DNA from: Brachionus manjavacas | Lineage: Eukaryota > Rotifera > Eurotatoria > Ploima > Brachionidae | DNA: 64,000 nt | Assembly: GCA_019054805.1 (NCBI GenBank) | Contig: JAHQIY010000033.1 | Coordinates: forward strand, 1 to 64,000 | Reading direction: 5' to 3' | Part shown: positions 37,286 to 48,064 of the stretch, in pieces | Numbering within the stretch: position 1 is the stretch's first letter | How the letters are laid out: the number at the start of each line of letters is the position of its first letter | Made by a program: the position numbers and the translations under genes | The notes under the pieces: generated by a model | What the model was told of the DNA's origin: nothing | What the model saw: only the letters and a program-made list of their open reading frames with translations | The model's database searches: none

Positions 37286-40200
37286 ATGCATACAGCAAAA
37301 TTCGATAACAAAGAAAAACTAAAAAATATAATTGTCAATTATATGAAAGATAGAGGCTTGACTGATTTGAAGAGAGGACACAGAACGTCTAGTTCACATT
37401 TCGTAGAATTTTGTGAAAAATACTTCGAAAAATCAAAAGAATATTTAAAATTGGAAGCCCTTAATTTATATGTAAAATGGAGACGAAACGATAATGGGAT
37501 TAAAAAATACATATTAGAAGAGCTACGTTGCAATGAAAAACTCTCAACTAATTCAGAAAAATCCTCAGCATCATGAATTTGTTTTTTCATATGATGAATG
37601 GAAAAATTTATAAGAAACAATTACTTCATCAAGAAGGAAAAAATTTTTATCAGCAGCAAATGCATTAATATCAAAGAAAATTCAATCAGATGGAATAAAT
37701 TGCTTATTCAAGCTCAAAAACAATTATTTTTGTTCTGTTAGATGTAAAAATTATTCAAAAAATTTTTGGAATGGAACTTTGAAATGTGTTCGTTGTAGCA
37801 AAGAGTTTAAATCGTTTATAAAGACAGAACCATTTGAAAATTCCAATTGCAAACTGATATTAATTTCAGAGACAAATTTTTGTAAAGAAAAAGTAAATTT
37901 TGCAATTTTATCAAATAATCTATCGAGAATTGAACGAAAAGCCATTCAAAAAGATATTTATTCTAAAGGTCTTATCAATTTTCAAACCGAAAACGATTTT
38001 TTAGAAGATGATGATTTTAAAAAACGTGAAATTAGTTATACGTCTCTAAGAAAACTCAAAAGTCAATTCAGACACAGATTTCAGCTAAATAATGATCTTC
38101 GAATTGATTCTGACGCTACAAAACTAGTATTTGATCTTTTGGTACCAAAAACATCAAAGTCCTTAATTGAAGGATATATACAAGAAGTTGTTTCAAATCC
38201 ATTTGGCGCGCTTTTGGTATCAGAAAAACAAGCAAAAATGTGGGGTGTTATTCAAGAAAACAACCCAGTTTGGTTTTTTGATGCAACTGGTAAATTAATG
38301 CTAAAGCTAAAGGATCAACAAGAAATTTTATTATATTCTATTGTTTGTCATGATCAGACTTTTAAAAACTTAATCCCTATCGCCGATTTTTTATCAAGTT
38401 CAAATGACACCATAACAATTTACTGTTTTTTAAAAAAAATTATCGAAAGATTTCATAAATATTCTTTTTTTCGATACCCGAAATTTTTCATTACCGACTT
38501 TTCATGGGCAAACATTAATGCATCTTTGAGGGCTTTAAATAATCTAGAAATCATGGATTATTTAGAGCTTGCATACGAACTCATAGTAAAAAAAACATGT
38601 GGGCCTCTTTACGAATAAAAACATGTGTCTATATATTTGTTCGACTGATTTGCTAAAAAATGTTATTGATGAAACCGAAAAAATTGTTGGTAGTGGAAGT
38701 TTACAATCAAATGGTCATGTAAAAAAAACTTTTATATGTAGCTTTAGATTACTTCAGAATAGCACATCAATCGAGGAACTTTGCCAAATTTTTGAATGCA
38801 TTCAAATTATTTTCATGACAAAATTCGAAAAATGAAATTTTAACCCAAAAAATCCAAAAGCTAGAATTCTTTTTATCCACTAGGAATGCAAAATGGCTAA
38901 ATAACATATGCTATGATAAGAATAAGATGGAAAATGATATCAAGAAACAAATTTTCTTTTTCGAAAATAATGATCAAAATTTATTGCAGGAATCACCTTT
39001 TGCCAAATTTTTTCTCGATCTTTTAAGAGTAAATCAGAAAATTATAGATAATATAAATGAAAACAATGTCTTTATGCCAAAGAACATATTTTATTCACCT
39101 AGACTTTTTGAAATAATAAAAAAGAAGCTTCATTTGGCGCCTTAATGGACAGGTTTAATGATTAATAGCGAATTTCATGGCAAAACTCGTTTTTCAAATA
39201 ATAACGTTGAGAGTTGGTTTAAGCATTTGAAAAATAGTGTCTTAAATATAAATAAGCGTGTTCGATCTTGTCGTTTACTATTCCTTAGTGAAATTTCTAC
39301 GCCTTTGTATTTCTATATTAATCATAAGTATAAAGAATTCAATGAAGACATAGCGAATATCAGGCTCGGCACACTTCGAAAGAGAGAAAATTCAGACCAT
39401 AGAGAAATGTGGAAATTTAAGAAACCGTCAAAAAATTGTGTTGGTTACCATAATGTTGTTTTCAATATTGACAAGCAAAAAAATGAGGATGATATACCAA
39501 AGGAAAACTTTTTTGTTGACATTTATAGTGAAGGGTCAAAAAAATTGGAAAATTCAGCAAATGAAATTGAAATAATCGATACAGAAGTTCCAATGGATAT
39601 TGACAAAAAACATGAAAATAATTTCGGAAATTTTATCTATTTTAAAATTGCAAATTTTCTAATCCGAAAAAAGGCAATTGACGATATTTTAACAAATAAA
39701 TGGCTTACTGATAATGTAAATATTTCGAAAATTATTAAGATAAATTTATTTATTTCTAAATTAAGGAATTAATGGCTTTTGCAAAATGCGTTGTTAGTAA
39801 CTCTAAAAAGAAAATTTTAATTCTCGATTGTTTTCATTCAACTCAGATTTTTGATGAAGGAAAATTAAATAGTGAAATTGGACTTGGAAATTATTTTGAA
39901 GTAGGTTTCTAATTAATAAGTAAAAGCTCTTGTTAAAAAATTATTCAAGTTTAAAAATTTTGATGTAATTTTCGGTTTTATTAATGAAAACTTAAATCAT
40001 TGGTCAATGATGTTTATTGAATTAAACGGAAGTAAATTTTACTATGTTGATCCATTGGGAGAAAAAATAGAAAATCAGAAAAAATCTTTTGAAAACTGGA
40101 AGTAAGTATAAGTCAGTTTTTCATCTAAAATGTATCTGTATATATTTTTTTAAAGAAGATTTGCTTCTACCGTTGAATCACTGAATAATAGAAATTGGAA

Positions 40201-40507
40201 ACAAGCAAAATGGGATCATTCACTTCAAAATGATCCTAATAATTGTGGGGTATTTGTGAGCTTCTTTCTAAAATGTCTTGTAGAGGGAAAACCGCTCTTT
40301 TTCAATACGTTGAATAGTTCACTTCAAAAATTGCGTTCTGAAATGATTCGTATCTTCAGAAAAAATTCTAGTGAAAATTTCTGTTCCAAATGTGGTACAG
40401 AAATCAAAACATTTAAAAATATTGTGAAAGGTGATTGCTTTCATAAATTTCACCAATCATGTATTGAAAATTATGAATTAAATCAGTCATGTCCAATTTG
40501 TTTTTAA
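37286..40507 (+). CDS. MULE-type transposase with Ulp1-like protease and C-terminal RING-H2
   Basis: Read across several small frame breaks, this is a single ~1,000-residue protein. Order: a basic N-terminus (HTAKFDNKEKLKNIIVNYMK); a C-x3-C / C-x2-C zinc motif (YFCSVRCKNY...LKCVRCSKEF, about 37715-37805); a DDE-type core with WFFDATGKLM (Asp at 38280-38282) and FFITDFSWANINA (Asp at 38496-38498), as in Mutator-like (MULE) transposases; SNNNVESWFKHLKNSVL, a candidate for the glutamate (about 39190); a Ulp1/C48 cysteine-protease fold with NHW (His at 39998), VDPLG (Asp at 40049), and Q-N-D-P-N-N-C-G-V (Gln at 40226, Cys at 40244); and a RING-H2, C-x2-C...C-F-H-K-F-H-x2-C...CPIC (40379-40504). 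A GT-AG intron splits the protease at about 40108-40157. A second interruption near 39905 looks like a ~19-20 bp insertion between gta repeats. Stops and shifts occur near 37560, 37612, 38600, 38835 and 39143. Function inferred: DNA transposition with SUMO/ubiquitin processing. Confidence 0.75.
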
Positions 40508-40834
40508 AATAAATGATTTGACAAAAATTTTTTTTAATCTATATTTAACAAATAAATCTGTTAAATTAAATTGTAAATTTTAACTAAATAATTACGAAGG
40601 TAATAAGATTATTTACCATAATTTCCTAAAAGTATTTATAATTTGGCTTTCCAGCGAGTGTGCTCACTTAATAAGCTAATTAAAATTTTAATAAAGTTAA
40701 ACTAGAATTATTTTAGGTCTTTTAAATCCACAAAGTCTTAAAATTAAATTTTTAATCTTCTAAAATTAATTTAAAATTTAAAACTGTAATTTAGACAAAA
40801 CCTATACAATATTTGAATATTTTAAATTCAAAAA
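40508..40834. other. AT-rich spacer
   Basis: Spacer of 327 bp between the RING stop codon and the next ATG. It contains a ttatttaccat motif near 40609 that recurs elsewhere (about 44968 and, inverted, 52316). No inverted terminal repeat matching the 5' side of the transposase gene is visible. Confidence 0.5.
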
Positions 40835-43800
40835 ATGTCCGAAAACCTAAAAAAAAGATCAAATTCAAAATGTGATCCATACGTTGAAATTAAGGATGGA
40901 TCAGACAATGAGAATTATTCCAAAGATGAATTCAATAATGAATCAAAGGATAAAATTATTGTTAAAACATATGTTATTTCATCCTCACTAAAAAGCGATC
41001 TGGTCGAATCTCAACTAGTGAAAATTGATGATGGACCAAAAAAATGTATCAAAGTGAAGGAGAGTCCAAAAGAATGCAAGCAATTCTTTGATTTTGGCGA
41101 AGAAATACATTCAAATAGTTTAGATGATTCTTACATAGAGACATTTGTGGTTTGTTTTTTAAAATTTATGTTTTTAAAATTTTAAACAATTTTATCTTAA
41201 GAATAAATCATTTGAGCTAGTTGAGAATATTTCAAATGGAATTTCCAATTTTTTGCAAAATGTTTTTGAAAATGTCGCTGAAAAGCGGGATGATCAAAAT
41301 ACTGTGAGTATTTTTGAGTATTTGATAAACAATATTTTAAATTTATTTAGATCGACGTAATTTTTCAATCGTCAACTCCTCTTTTGAACGGAAGCTTTTC
41401 CGAAAATCAAAATGTTTCACTTATGAATCATGATAATGGTGATATGGAATCAGAGATTGATAACTTACGAGTATTTAATTTTTTCATCGATGATTAAATC
41501 TAATCTTCTTAAAAGGCTGCATTAAGATCAAAGACTGATCAATGGAAACAATTTTATACTGAATGTATTTTAAATGAGGAAATCCTTCAAAATGAAAATG
41601 AAGCATTAAAAGAAAACTTAAGGCAAAAGAACGAATCACAAAATCGACTGACTTTGATATTGGAAATAAATTAAAATGTATATTTTTAGAAATGAGATGG
41701 AGAAAAAAGAAAGAGAAAGGCAAGATTACACAATACAGTCTTTAAAAAGAGATGTTGAGAAATTGATTCAAGAAAATGAATTACTTAAAGAAAAAACAAC
41801 CAGGTCATGTCCTCTAATCAAAGAATGTAATGGCAAAGGAAACGTTAAAAGAGGTTTATCATCACACTTTGTAATCAAAAACTGTCCGTTCTTTAATTGG
41901 GTTTAGATTTTTGAATTTATTTAAAAATGTTTTTTTTCCTAAAATTTTTTCAAGCAAAGAGAAGAAAATGAAAAACTAAAAGAAGAAAATCAAAGACTGA
42001 TTCAAGAACATTTAAATTTAGAAGAAAGCTTAAAATTAAAAATTGAATCAAGCGAAATGAGATTTCAAAAAGAAAAAGAAGAAAAAGAAATAGTAGAACT
42101 GGAATTAATACAGAAAAGCAAAATATTAAACGAGTAATTTTAAGTCAAATAAAAAGAAAAAAATTTAATATTATTGAAAGGAAATTTGAAATAATCAGAA
42201 AATATTCTCAAACTGATTCTGAAAAATCAGAAATATTAGACCAGCTTTCAAAGAATAACCATTCTCAAGAATTTCAAATGTAAAGAAAAAAATGAACTGT
42301 TTTTTGCTCTAATGGAAATATTTTATTTAATAAAAAGATTAATGGAGACGACTGAAAATTTACGGGAAGAAGGCCAAGAGCTAAAAGAAGCAAAGTAATT
42401 TTAAAAAAAGGATATCAGATTATGTAAAAATAAAATAAATTTTACAAATATTTAAAAGAGAAAATGTGACTGAAAAACTCGTGGCATTAAAAGCTCATTT
42501 TGAGGCGGAAGTGTAAAATTAAAATAATGTATAATAATCAGAAAAATTTATATCTTAAAATACTAAAGAAAAGATCTAAAGGAAAAGTTAAATGCTTTTT
42601 CCGAAGAAAAAGAAAAATCTACTGAAGAAAAGTAAGTGATACAGAAAAATTAATTAAAATATTAATTTAAATTTTTTGAAGAGAAAATATGGCCGAAAAA
42701 CTCAGCAAGTGTGACGCAGCTAAAGCTCATCTAGAGGATGAAGTGTAAGAATAAAAAAATATTTAATAATCAAAAAAATTTTTCTTTAATTCTAAAGGCA
42801 AAGTCTGAACGAAAAACTTAACGGTATTGCTGAAGAATATAAAAAATTAAATGCGCAAAAGTACGATCGAAAAATTTGTCTTAAATTAAATTAATATATT
42901 TTTTTTAAAGTGAAAAATTGTCTAAAATATTCAACAGCAATGAAGTAAAGAAAAAGATCTAGAAGTTGAACTGTAAGATTTAAAAAATAATACAAATTAA
43001 TTTATATAGAATTTTTCTTATAATATAAGTAAAAGCCTAAAGAGAAATTTAAATGCTTTTTCCGAAGAAAAAGAAAAATCTACTGAAGAAAAGTAAGTGA
43101 TACAGAAAAATTAATTAAAATATTAATTTAAATTTTTTGAAGAGAAAATATGGCCGAAAAACTCAGCAAGTGTGACGCAGCTAAAGCTCATCTAGAGGAT
43201 GAAGTGTAAGAATAAAAAAATATTTAATAATCAAAAAAATTTTTCTTTAATTCTAAAGGCAAAGTCTGAACGAAAAACTTAACGGTATTGCTGAAGAATA
43301 TAAAAAATTAAATGCGCAAAAGTACGATCGAAAAATTTGTCTTAAATTAAATTAATATATTTTTTTTAAAGTGAAAAATTGTCTAAAATATTCAACAGCA
43401 ATGAAGTAAAGAAAAAAGATCTAGAAGTTGAACTGTAAGATTTAAAAATAATACAAATTAATTTATATAGAATTTTTTCTTATAATATAAGTAAAAGCCT
43501 AAAGAGAAATTTAAATGCTTTTTCCGAAGAAAAAGAAAAATCTACTGAAGAAAAGTAAGTGATACAGAAAAATTAATTAAAATATTAATTTAAATTTTTT
43601 GAAGAGAAAATATGGCCGAAAAACTCAGCAAGTGTGACGCAGCTAAAGCTCATCTAGAGGATGAAGTGTAAGAATAAAAAAATATTTAATAATCAAAAAA
43701 ATTTTTCTTTAATTCTAAAGGCAAAGTCTGAACGAAAAACTAAACGGTATTGCTGAAGAAAATAAATTTGAACTAAGTAGGCAGGAAATTGTGAAGATTC

Positions 43801-44731
43801 AACTTCAGGATGAAATGTAATTTTTTTTTGAAATCTTTTTTCCTTAATAATTTTTTTTTTAGAAAGATGATGGAGAAAAAAATAGTTGTTCTTGGTATTG
43901 AAAACTCATTTTTAGATAAAAAGTATTTATATTTTTAATACTTCTTATTATTATATTTTTATTTATTCTAGATCGAAAGAATTAACCTGTTTTAAAAAAC
44001 AATTCATCGATCTAAATTTTGAAGGCGATAGCTCAATACGTTTCTACGGAATGAAAAAAACGAATTGTCCATTTAAGTTTTGTGGGGGAAAAGGTCATAT
44101 TGATCCTAAGAAAAAGAGGCATATAAGGTTATTTTTTAATAATAATTAAAATTTAACATATTTAAATTAAAAAAATAGTGGCCGTTATTGTCCATTTAAT
44201 CCATCAAATAAAAAAATTGGATACGAAAATCAGAATCAGAGACAACTAACTGAACTCAGGCAGGATTATGACGATTTGCAAAATTTAAATGAAAATTTAA
44301 AAAATGAATTAAGTATGGAAATTTAATTTTTTAATTATCTTGATTAATATTCATTTAAAAGCTGAGATGAAGTTTACAATGTTCCAATTACAGGAAGAAA
44401 TTATGGAAAAAAATACCTCAAATATATTAAAATAAATAAATTAAAGATTTAAAATTAAATCTAGAATCATCCGAAAAGAGAGCTAAAACTAATAATGGTA
44501 TAATTAATTTAATTTTTTTTTTAATTGAATTATTCCCGTTTAAATAAAGATTTAGTTTTAAAAAACGAAAACAAAGACGATCCTGTCGGAACTTATCTAA
44601 GCAACGGTTCAGCAAATGGAAGTATTGTATTTAAGGGGAAAAGAGGCGAATTTTATTATGAAACCTCCGGAAAGAATCGAGTATACATTACACGTCGGGC
44701 TGAATCGTGCATAGAGTTTTTTTCGGATTAA
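40835..44731 (+). CDS. Many-exon coiled-coil protein with NZF-type C2HC zinc fingers
   Basis: At least about 20 short exons with ~40-60 bp introns. Exon 1 (from 40835, MSENLKKRSNSKCDPYVEIK) is acidic/Ser-rich. Long charged coiled-coil exons follow (LKRDVEKLIQENELLKEK; REENEKLKEENQRLIQEH). Near 41808-41895 a degenerate finger reads CPLIKECNGKGN...H....C, with Asn where the first His is expected. Repeated 63 bp exons come next (42560-43765). At 44066-44191 there is a perfect C-x4-C-x4-H-x7-H-x5-C finger (CPFKFCGGKGH...RH.....CP), the MYT1/L3MBTL NZF pattern, split by an intron at 44128-44178. The end is a small globular motif (GTYLSNGS...FYYETSGKNRVYI). NZF fingers in other proteins bind DNA or chromatin. 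The protein is unlike MYT1 in architecture and I do not recognise it as a known gene. One block has a one-base frameshift at about 42951. Confidence 0.7.
42563..43765 (+). repeat. ~461 bp tandem blocks of coiled-coil mini-exons
   Basis: Two full blocks and a third partial block repeat with a 461-462 bp period (ccgaagaaaa at 42601, 43062 and 43524), introns included, at near identity. Each full block holds four exons that each span 63 nt with phase-2 introns and encode exactly 21 residues: the types ...LNAFSEEKEKSTEEK, ENMAEKLSKCDAAKAHLEDEV, QSLNEKLNGIAEEYKKLNAQ and EKLSKIFNS..VKKKDLEVEL. Twenty-one residues equal three coiled-coil heptads, so each block adds 84 residues (12 heptads) without disturbing register. 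The third block departs after the third exon type into SRQEIVKIQLQDEM. Confidence 0.88.
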
Positions 44732-46083
44732 ATTTTTATATTTTTATTGTTTTGTATTTTTTAATTTGAAATTTTTCTTATCATTTTAAACGAAAATTTG
44801 ATATGAATATAGAAGAAGTTTTTAATATAATTCGGCATGAACCCTCCTTTTCCTAGAATCAGTCAAAAGCTTTTTCATTTTCTTTCAAAAAAAAGGAAGT
44901 GTTAAATATTTTGATCAATTAATGATCTGCATAACCATCAAGGTTATAAGATATTATTTACCATTTTCGTTTTTTTAGGAAGAGATTGAAAAAGCTGGAG
45001 ATTCTAGGAATGCTGATCCATAATGTCGGATTATTTAATTACTTCTTGAATATTCATTTCAGATTTTCGTGAGAAAATGATAAGAATTATTTCAAAATAA
45101 ATAAATTTTTTAAGAATATTTTTATTTTTTTATTTATTTTTCCAATTTAAAAATTATAATTTAATATAAATTTTTGATAATATAATATATAAATTCATAG
45201 TGAATTGAAGAATGTTGATCTCGTTGTACCATACTTAAATTTTTGTTTTTAAATATGATTAGCATGAGACCAAAAAAATATTTTTCAAATAGAAAAGCTT
45301 TAAATTAATTCACTCCAAATAATTGACAAGCATCGTGTATTGAAATTCATTTTTTAAAATTTGGTTTAAATTTTTAAAATATTAAAATTTGACTTGGAGC
45401 AGCCCTTAGTACAATCAAAATGTTGTGGATTTATTTTAAAATTTTCTTATATAAAATGCACACTTTAATCGAAGCACTTTCACTGCATTCGCTATTCGTT
45501 AGCTTAGTGCTATATTTTAAAGAGTCAAATCTCTTTGAGTTCGTCATAAAACGATTTCTTTTATTATTTTTTCAGTTCAAGTTAAGCAGTGTAGTTGATT
45601 GCCTCTGTGAAGGTATTCCAGTCGGTACATGAGCGATTGGAGGCCCTTGATCATCGAGATGACTTCGATTAGGGCCTATTTTTTTTTAAGCGCTGAATTT
45701 TAGGACTAGGCTACTTTTTCATAGTCTTTGGTGTGACAAAGCTGGTTTGACTTGTCGTCCTACAGAGGAACCCTTTAATATTGCTATAAAAACAATTAAA
45801 AATTTCAATTTTATTTTATAAAATCAATAATTAAATAAAAAAATCTATAAAAGATAACTTGATTATTTTTTTCATTGATTTTTTTTAATAATAAAAGACA
45901 CTTTCTATTTACTATTCGGTTTATTTTTAAGTGGATCCTGTCTGGTAAAACGCTTTATTAATTTGTAAGTAGGTTTCATGTAAGTTTTTGTCACCCGAAT
46001 TCGACTCCTGGCTATCTTTTTTTTGAACTGGTTTGAAAATAACATTACAGTGCGCAGCAATTTTCAAAATATTTGTTTTCAAT
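44732..46083. other. Intergenic, no confident gene
   Basis: AT-rich. A possible small exon at about 44980-45022 (after ttttttag, EEIEKAGDSRNADP then stop) could be an alternative 3' end of the preceding gene. GC-richer patches lie at about 45590-45680 and 45700-45780. The first reads ALIEVISMIKGLQSLMYRLE on the - strand, but I cannot place it. A 70-codon frame at 45420-45632 is hydrophobic and unconvincing. Confidence 0.5.
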
Positions 46084-46585
46084 ATTTTTTCTGGGCGCTT
46101 TCATTTTTGGAACAACTTTAAAGATCTGCAAAATATAATTAACGGAATCAAATTATCGCATTCAATTTGAAAATTTTTTCTAAATTCTCTAAAAATTTTT
46201 GAGTTACCTAGAGAAATCTCTAAATTTATGAATGGTTGAATCAATCTTCTATCATTTTTGAAACATTTCTTCTGGGCGCATTCATTTTTGGAACAACTTT
46301 AAAGATCTGCAAAATTTAATTAACGAAATCAAAATAGCGCAAATAATTTGAAAACTTTTTCTAAATTTTCTCATAATATTTGAGTAACCTAGAGAAAACT
46401 CTCAATTTATGAATGGTTGAATCAATCTTCTATCATTTTTAAACATTTTTTCTGGGCGCTTTCATTTTTGGAATAACTTTAAAGATCTGCAAAATATAAG
46501 TAACGAAATAAAAATTGCGCATTCAATTTGAAAATATTTTCTAAATTCTCTCATAATTTTTGAGTAACCTAGAGAAATCTCTCAC
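46084..46585 (+). repeat. Three stray satellite-1 monomers
   Basis: Nearly three monomers of the same ~181 bp satellite that fills 1-19101, in the same orientation (gaatggttgaatcaatc at about 46230 and 46413). They begin within tttttctgggcgctttcatttttgg and end in agtaacctagagaaatctct. They match the late-array variants (ttaattaacg, aaaatattt) more than the early ones. They sit about 270 bp downstream of the IP3-receptor exon, in what would be its first intron. Confidence 0.93.
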
Positions 46586-46856
46586 TTACTTTATTGAATA
46601 TGCCATTCATTAAAATAATCAAACTTTTCTTATCAGTCGAGTCAAGATAGACTCTCATTGCATTATTGTGCCGAGAGTTTTTTATTAACTGTCAAGAACA
46701 TATAGCTCTTTATGTGTAAAAGTTGTACGACTGTTCCATATTGGATTATGGTGTTCAACTCAATAAGCTTTGTGGTTTCAAATTGGTTATTTTGTTTTTT
46801 TTCCAAATCAGCCGCATGCTTAAAAATAAATTAGTTCATTAAAAAAAAAATCTTAC

Positions 46857-47149
46857 TTGGAGCTTTTTAAGGACTAATTCATCCATAGGTTGGTTTAACA
46901 GCTGGTCAGTGGCAAACATTGTTGAATTCTGCAGAAACTGTTTCCAATATTGTCGCTGGGCCGAGTACCGGTGCTGAGGTATGACTCTGAAAAGACAGTC
47001 TCGGAATTTATTGGTCGGGTTTTTGAGAACGCCTGACATTGGCTGAAAAACGCATCGTGTGTCCACTAGACCAAGAGAATTGTTAAAGCTGGACACAAGA
47101 CCCTCGGTGTACAAAGAGATCACATCTGCCATGTGAAGAAAGCTTGATA
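46857..47149 (-). CDS. ITPR: Inositol 1,4,5-trisphosphate receptor, N-terminal exon
   Basis: Read on the - strand from a plausible acceptor (ccag at about 47150), the exon gives SSFLHMADVISLYTEG, LGLVDTRCVFQP, then NPTNKFRDCLFRVIPQHRYS and AQRQYWKQ, and ends at a GTAAGA donor at about 46856. This is the start of the IP3-receptor suppressor (first beta-trefoil) domain: the family pattern is SSFLHIGDI.SLYAEG...LGLVDDRCVV.P......PP.KFRDCLF...P..RYSAQKQ.WK. IP3 receptors are ER calcium-release channels of about 2,700 residues. The next expected exon is not found to the left. What follows is three satellite monomers and AT-rich DNA. The ATG at 47132 lies inside the conserved SSFLHM segment, so the true start is in an upstream exon. 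It is either an orphan exon or the edge of a gene with very long introns. Confidence 0.88.
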
Positions 47150-47421
47150 CTGGATTATTACAGAGTTGTTTAAAAGTCCCAAAAAAAAGTCTAAGTCAAA
47201 AAAAAAAAAGTCCAAACAGGACTTTTTTTTTTCAAAAAAATGTGTTTATGTTAATTTTTGTTAAATTTTGAATTTTTTTCTAATTCAACACTAACATTTA
47301 AAGCTTGAGAAATTTTCAAATAAATGAATGCATTGAAATAAAATTTTAATTAAATGAAATTATCTAATCAAACTTTTTCTTTTATTTGATTTTAAAAAGG
47401 TTTAATTCTTATTTTTTCCAG

Positions 47422-48012
47422 TTTACAGACATGATGAATTCTGATGGAAGCACAACTGTCAGAAAGAAAAAGCTCAGCGGTTCCATCATTCAAATGATTC
47501 TAACATGGGTAAATTGAAATAATTAAATTTAAAATTCTTTTTTATTATTTATTTAATAAGATTAATAAAACACTCGAGCAAGAATCATATAATCGACTTA
47601 AAGAACTTTCAGATGGCGTCTTATTTAAAAATTTTATCCAACTCATAATTCAAAATTTTAATGATGAGAATAGAAAAATGCTAAAGGATATTGGAATTAG
47701 TGAAATTAGAGAAAGCTATGACTTGGTGCGGATAATTTTTGAGAATAATTTCAAAAAAACTGATGGAATTAACTACGAATCGGCAAAGATTGGCAACGAA
47801 TTTGAACTGGTCAAAGTAAGATTTAATAAATTTTCTAAAAAATTAAACAATTTGTATTTTTTCCAATAAGATAAGTTTGATTATTTTAATGAATGGCATA
47901 TTCAATGAAGTAAGAAAAATTACAGAAGCCTCTGACAGACTTGATAACCATCACTATGAAATAGTCGCCAATTTTTACCCGTTGACAGCCTTCAAAAAAT
48001 TAACCTGCCAAT
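47422..48012 (+). CDS. Three-exon gene fragment, possibly a CH/HOOK-like domain
   Basis: Three exons with good GT-AG borders: about 47422-47509 (FTDMMNSDGSTTVRKKKLSG then SIIQMILTW), 47563-47816 (INKTLEQESYNRLKELSDGV then LFKNFIQLII, KMLKDIGISEI, DLVRIIFENNF), and about 47870-48012 (ISLIILMNGIFNEVRKITEA then SDRLDNHHYEI). The pattern I-x-x-W-(I/V)-N..., then ELSDGVLF, then a middle helix and an I.L.L... helix is reminiscent of calponin-homology-like N-terminal domains of HOOK/CCDC88-type adaptors. I see no diagnostic motif beyond that. The reading ends in a stop at about 48013 after a frame slip. Unrelated to its neighbours. Family uncertain. Confidence 0.45.
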
Positions 48013-48064
48013 AGTTCCGATTGAGTTCTATGCCGAATTTTCATCAGTTATTTCATCAATTACG

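Noticed and set aside
39902..39925. A ~20 bp ultra-short intron in the transposase
   Set aside because: GT-AG removal does not restore the frame. Other introns here are at least 40 bp, so a small insertion between gta repeats is more likely.
45990..46018. tRNA or SINE B-box-like ttcgactcc followed by a T run
   Set aside because: The flanks do not form a T-arm stem and no A box or cloverleaf is found upstream.
33004..46083. Terminal inverted repeats of a ~10 kb element
   Set aside because: I compared both flanks of the 34.5-44.7 kb cluster by eye and found no convincing inverted match.
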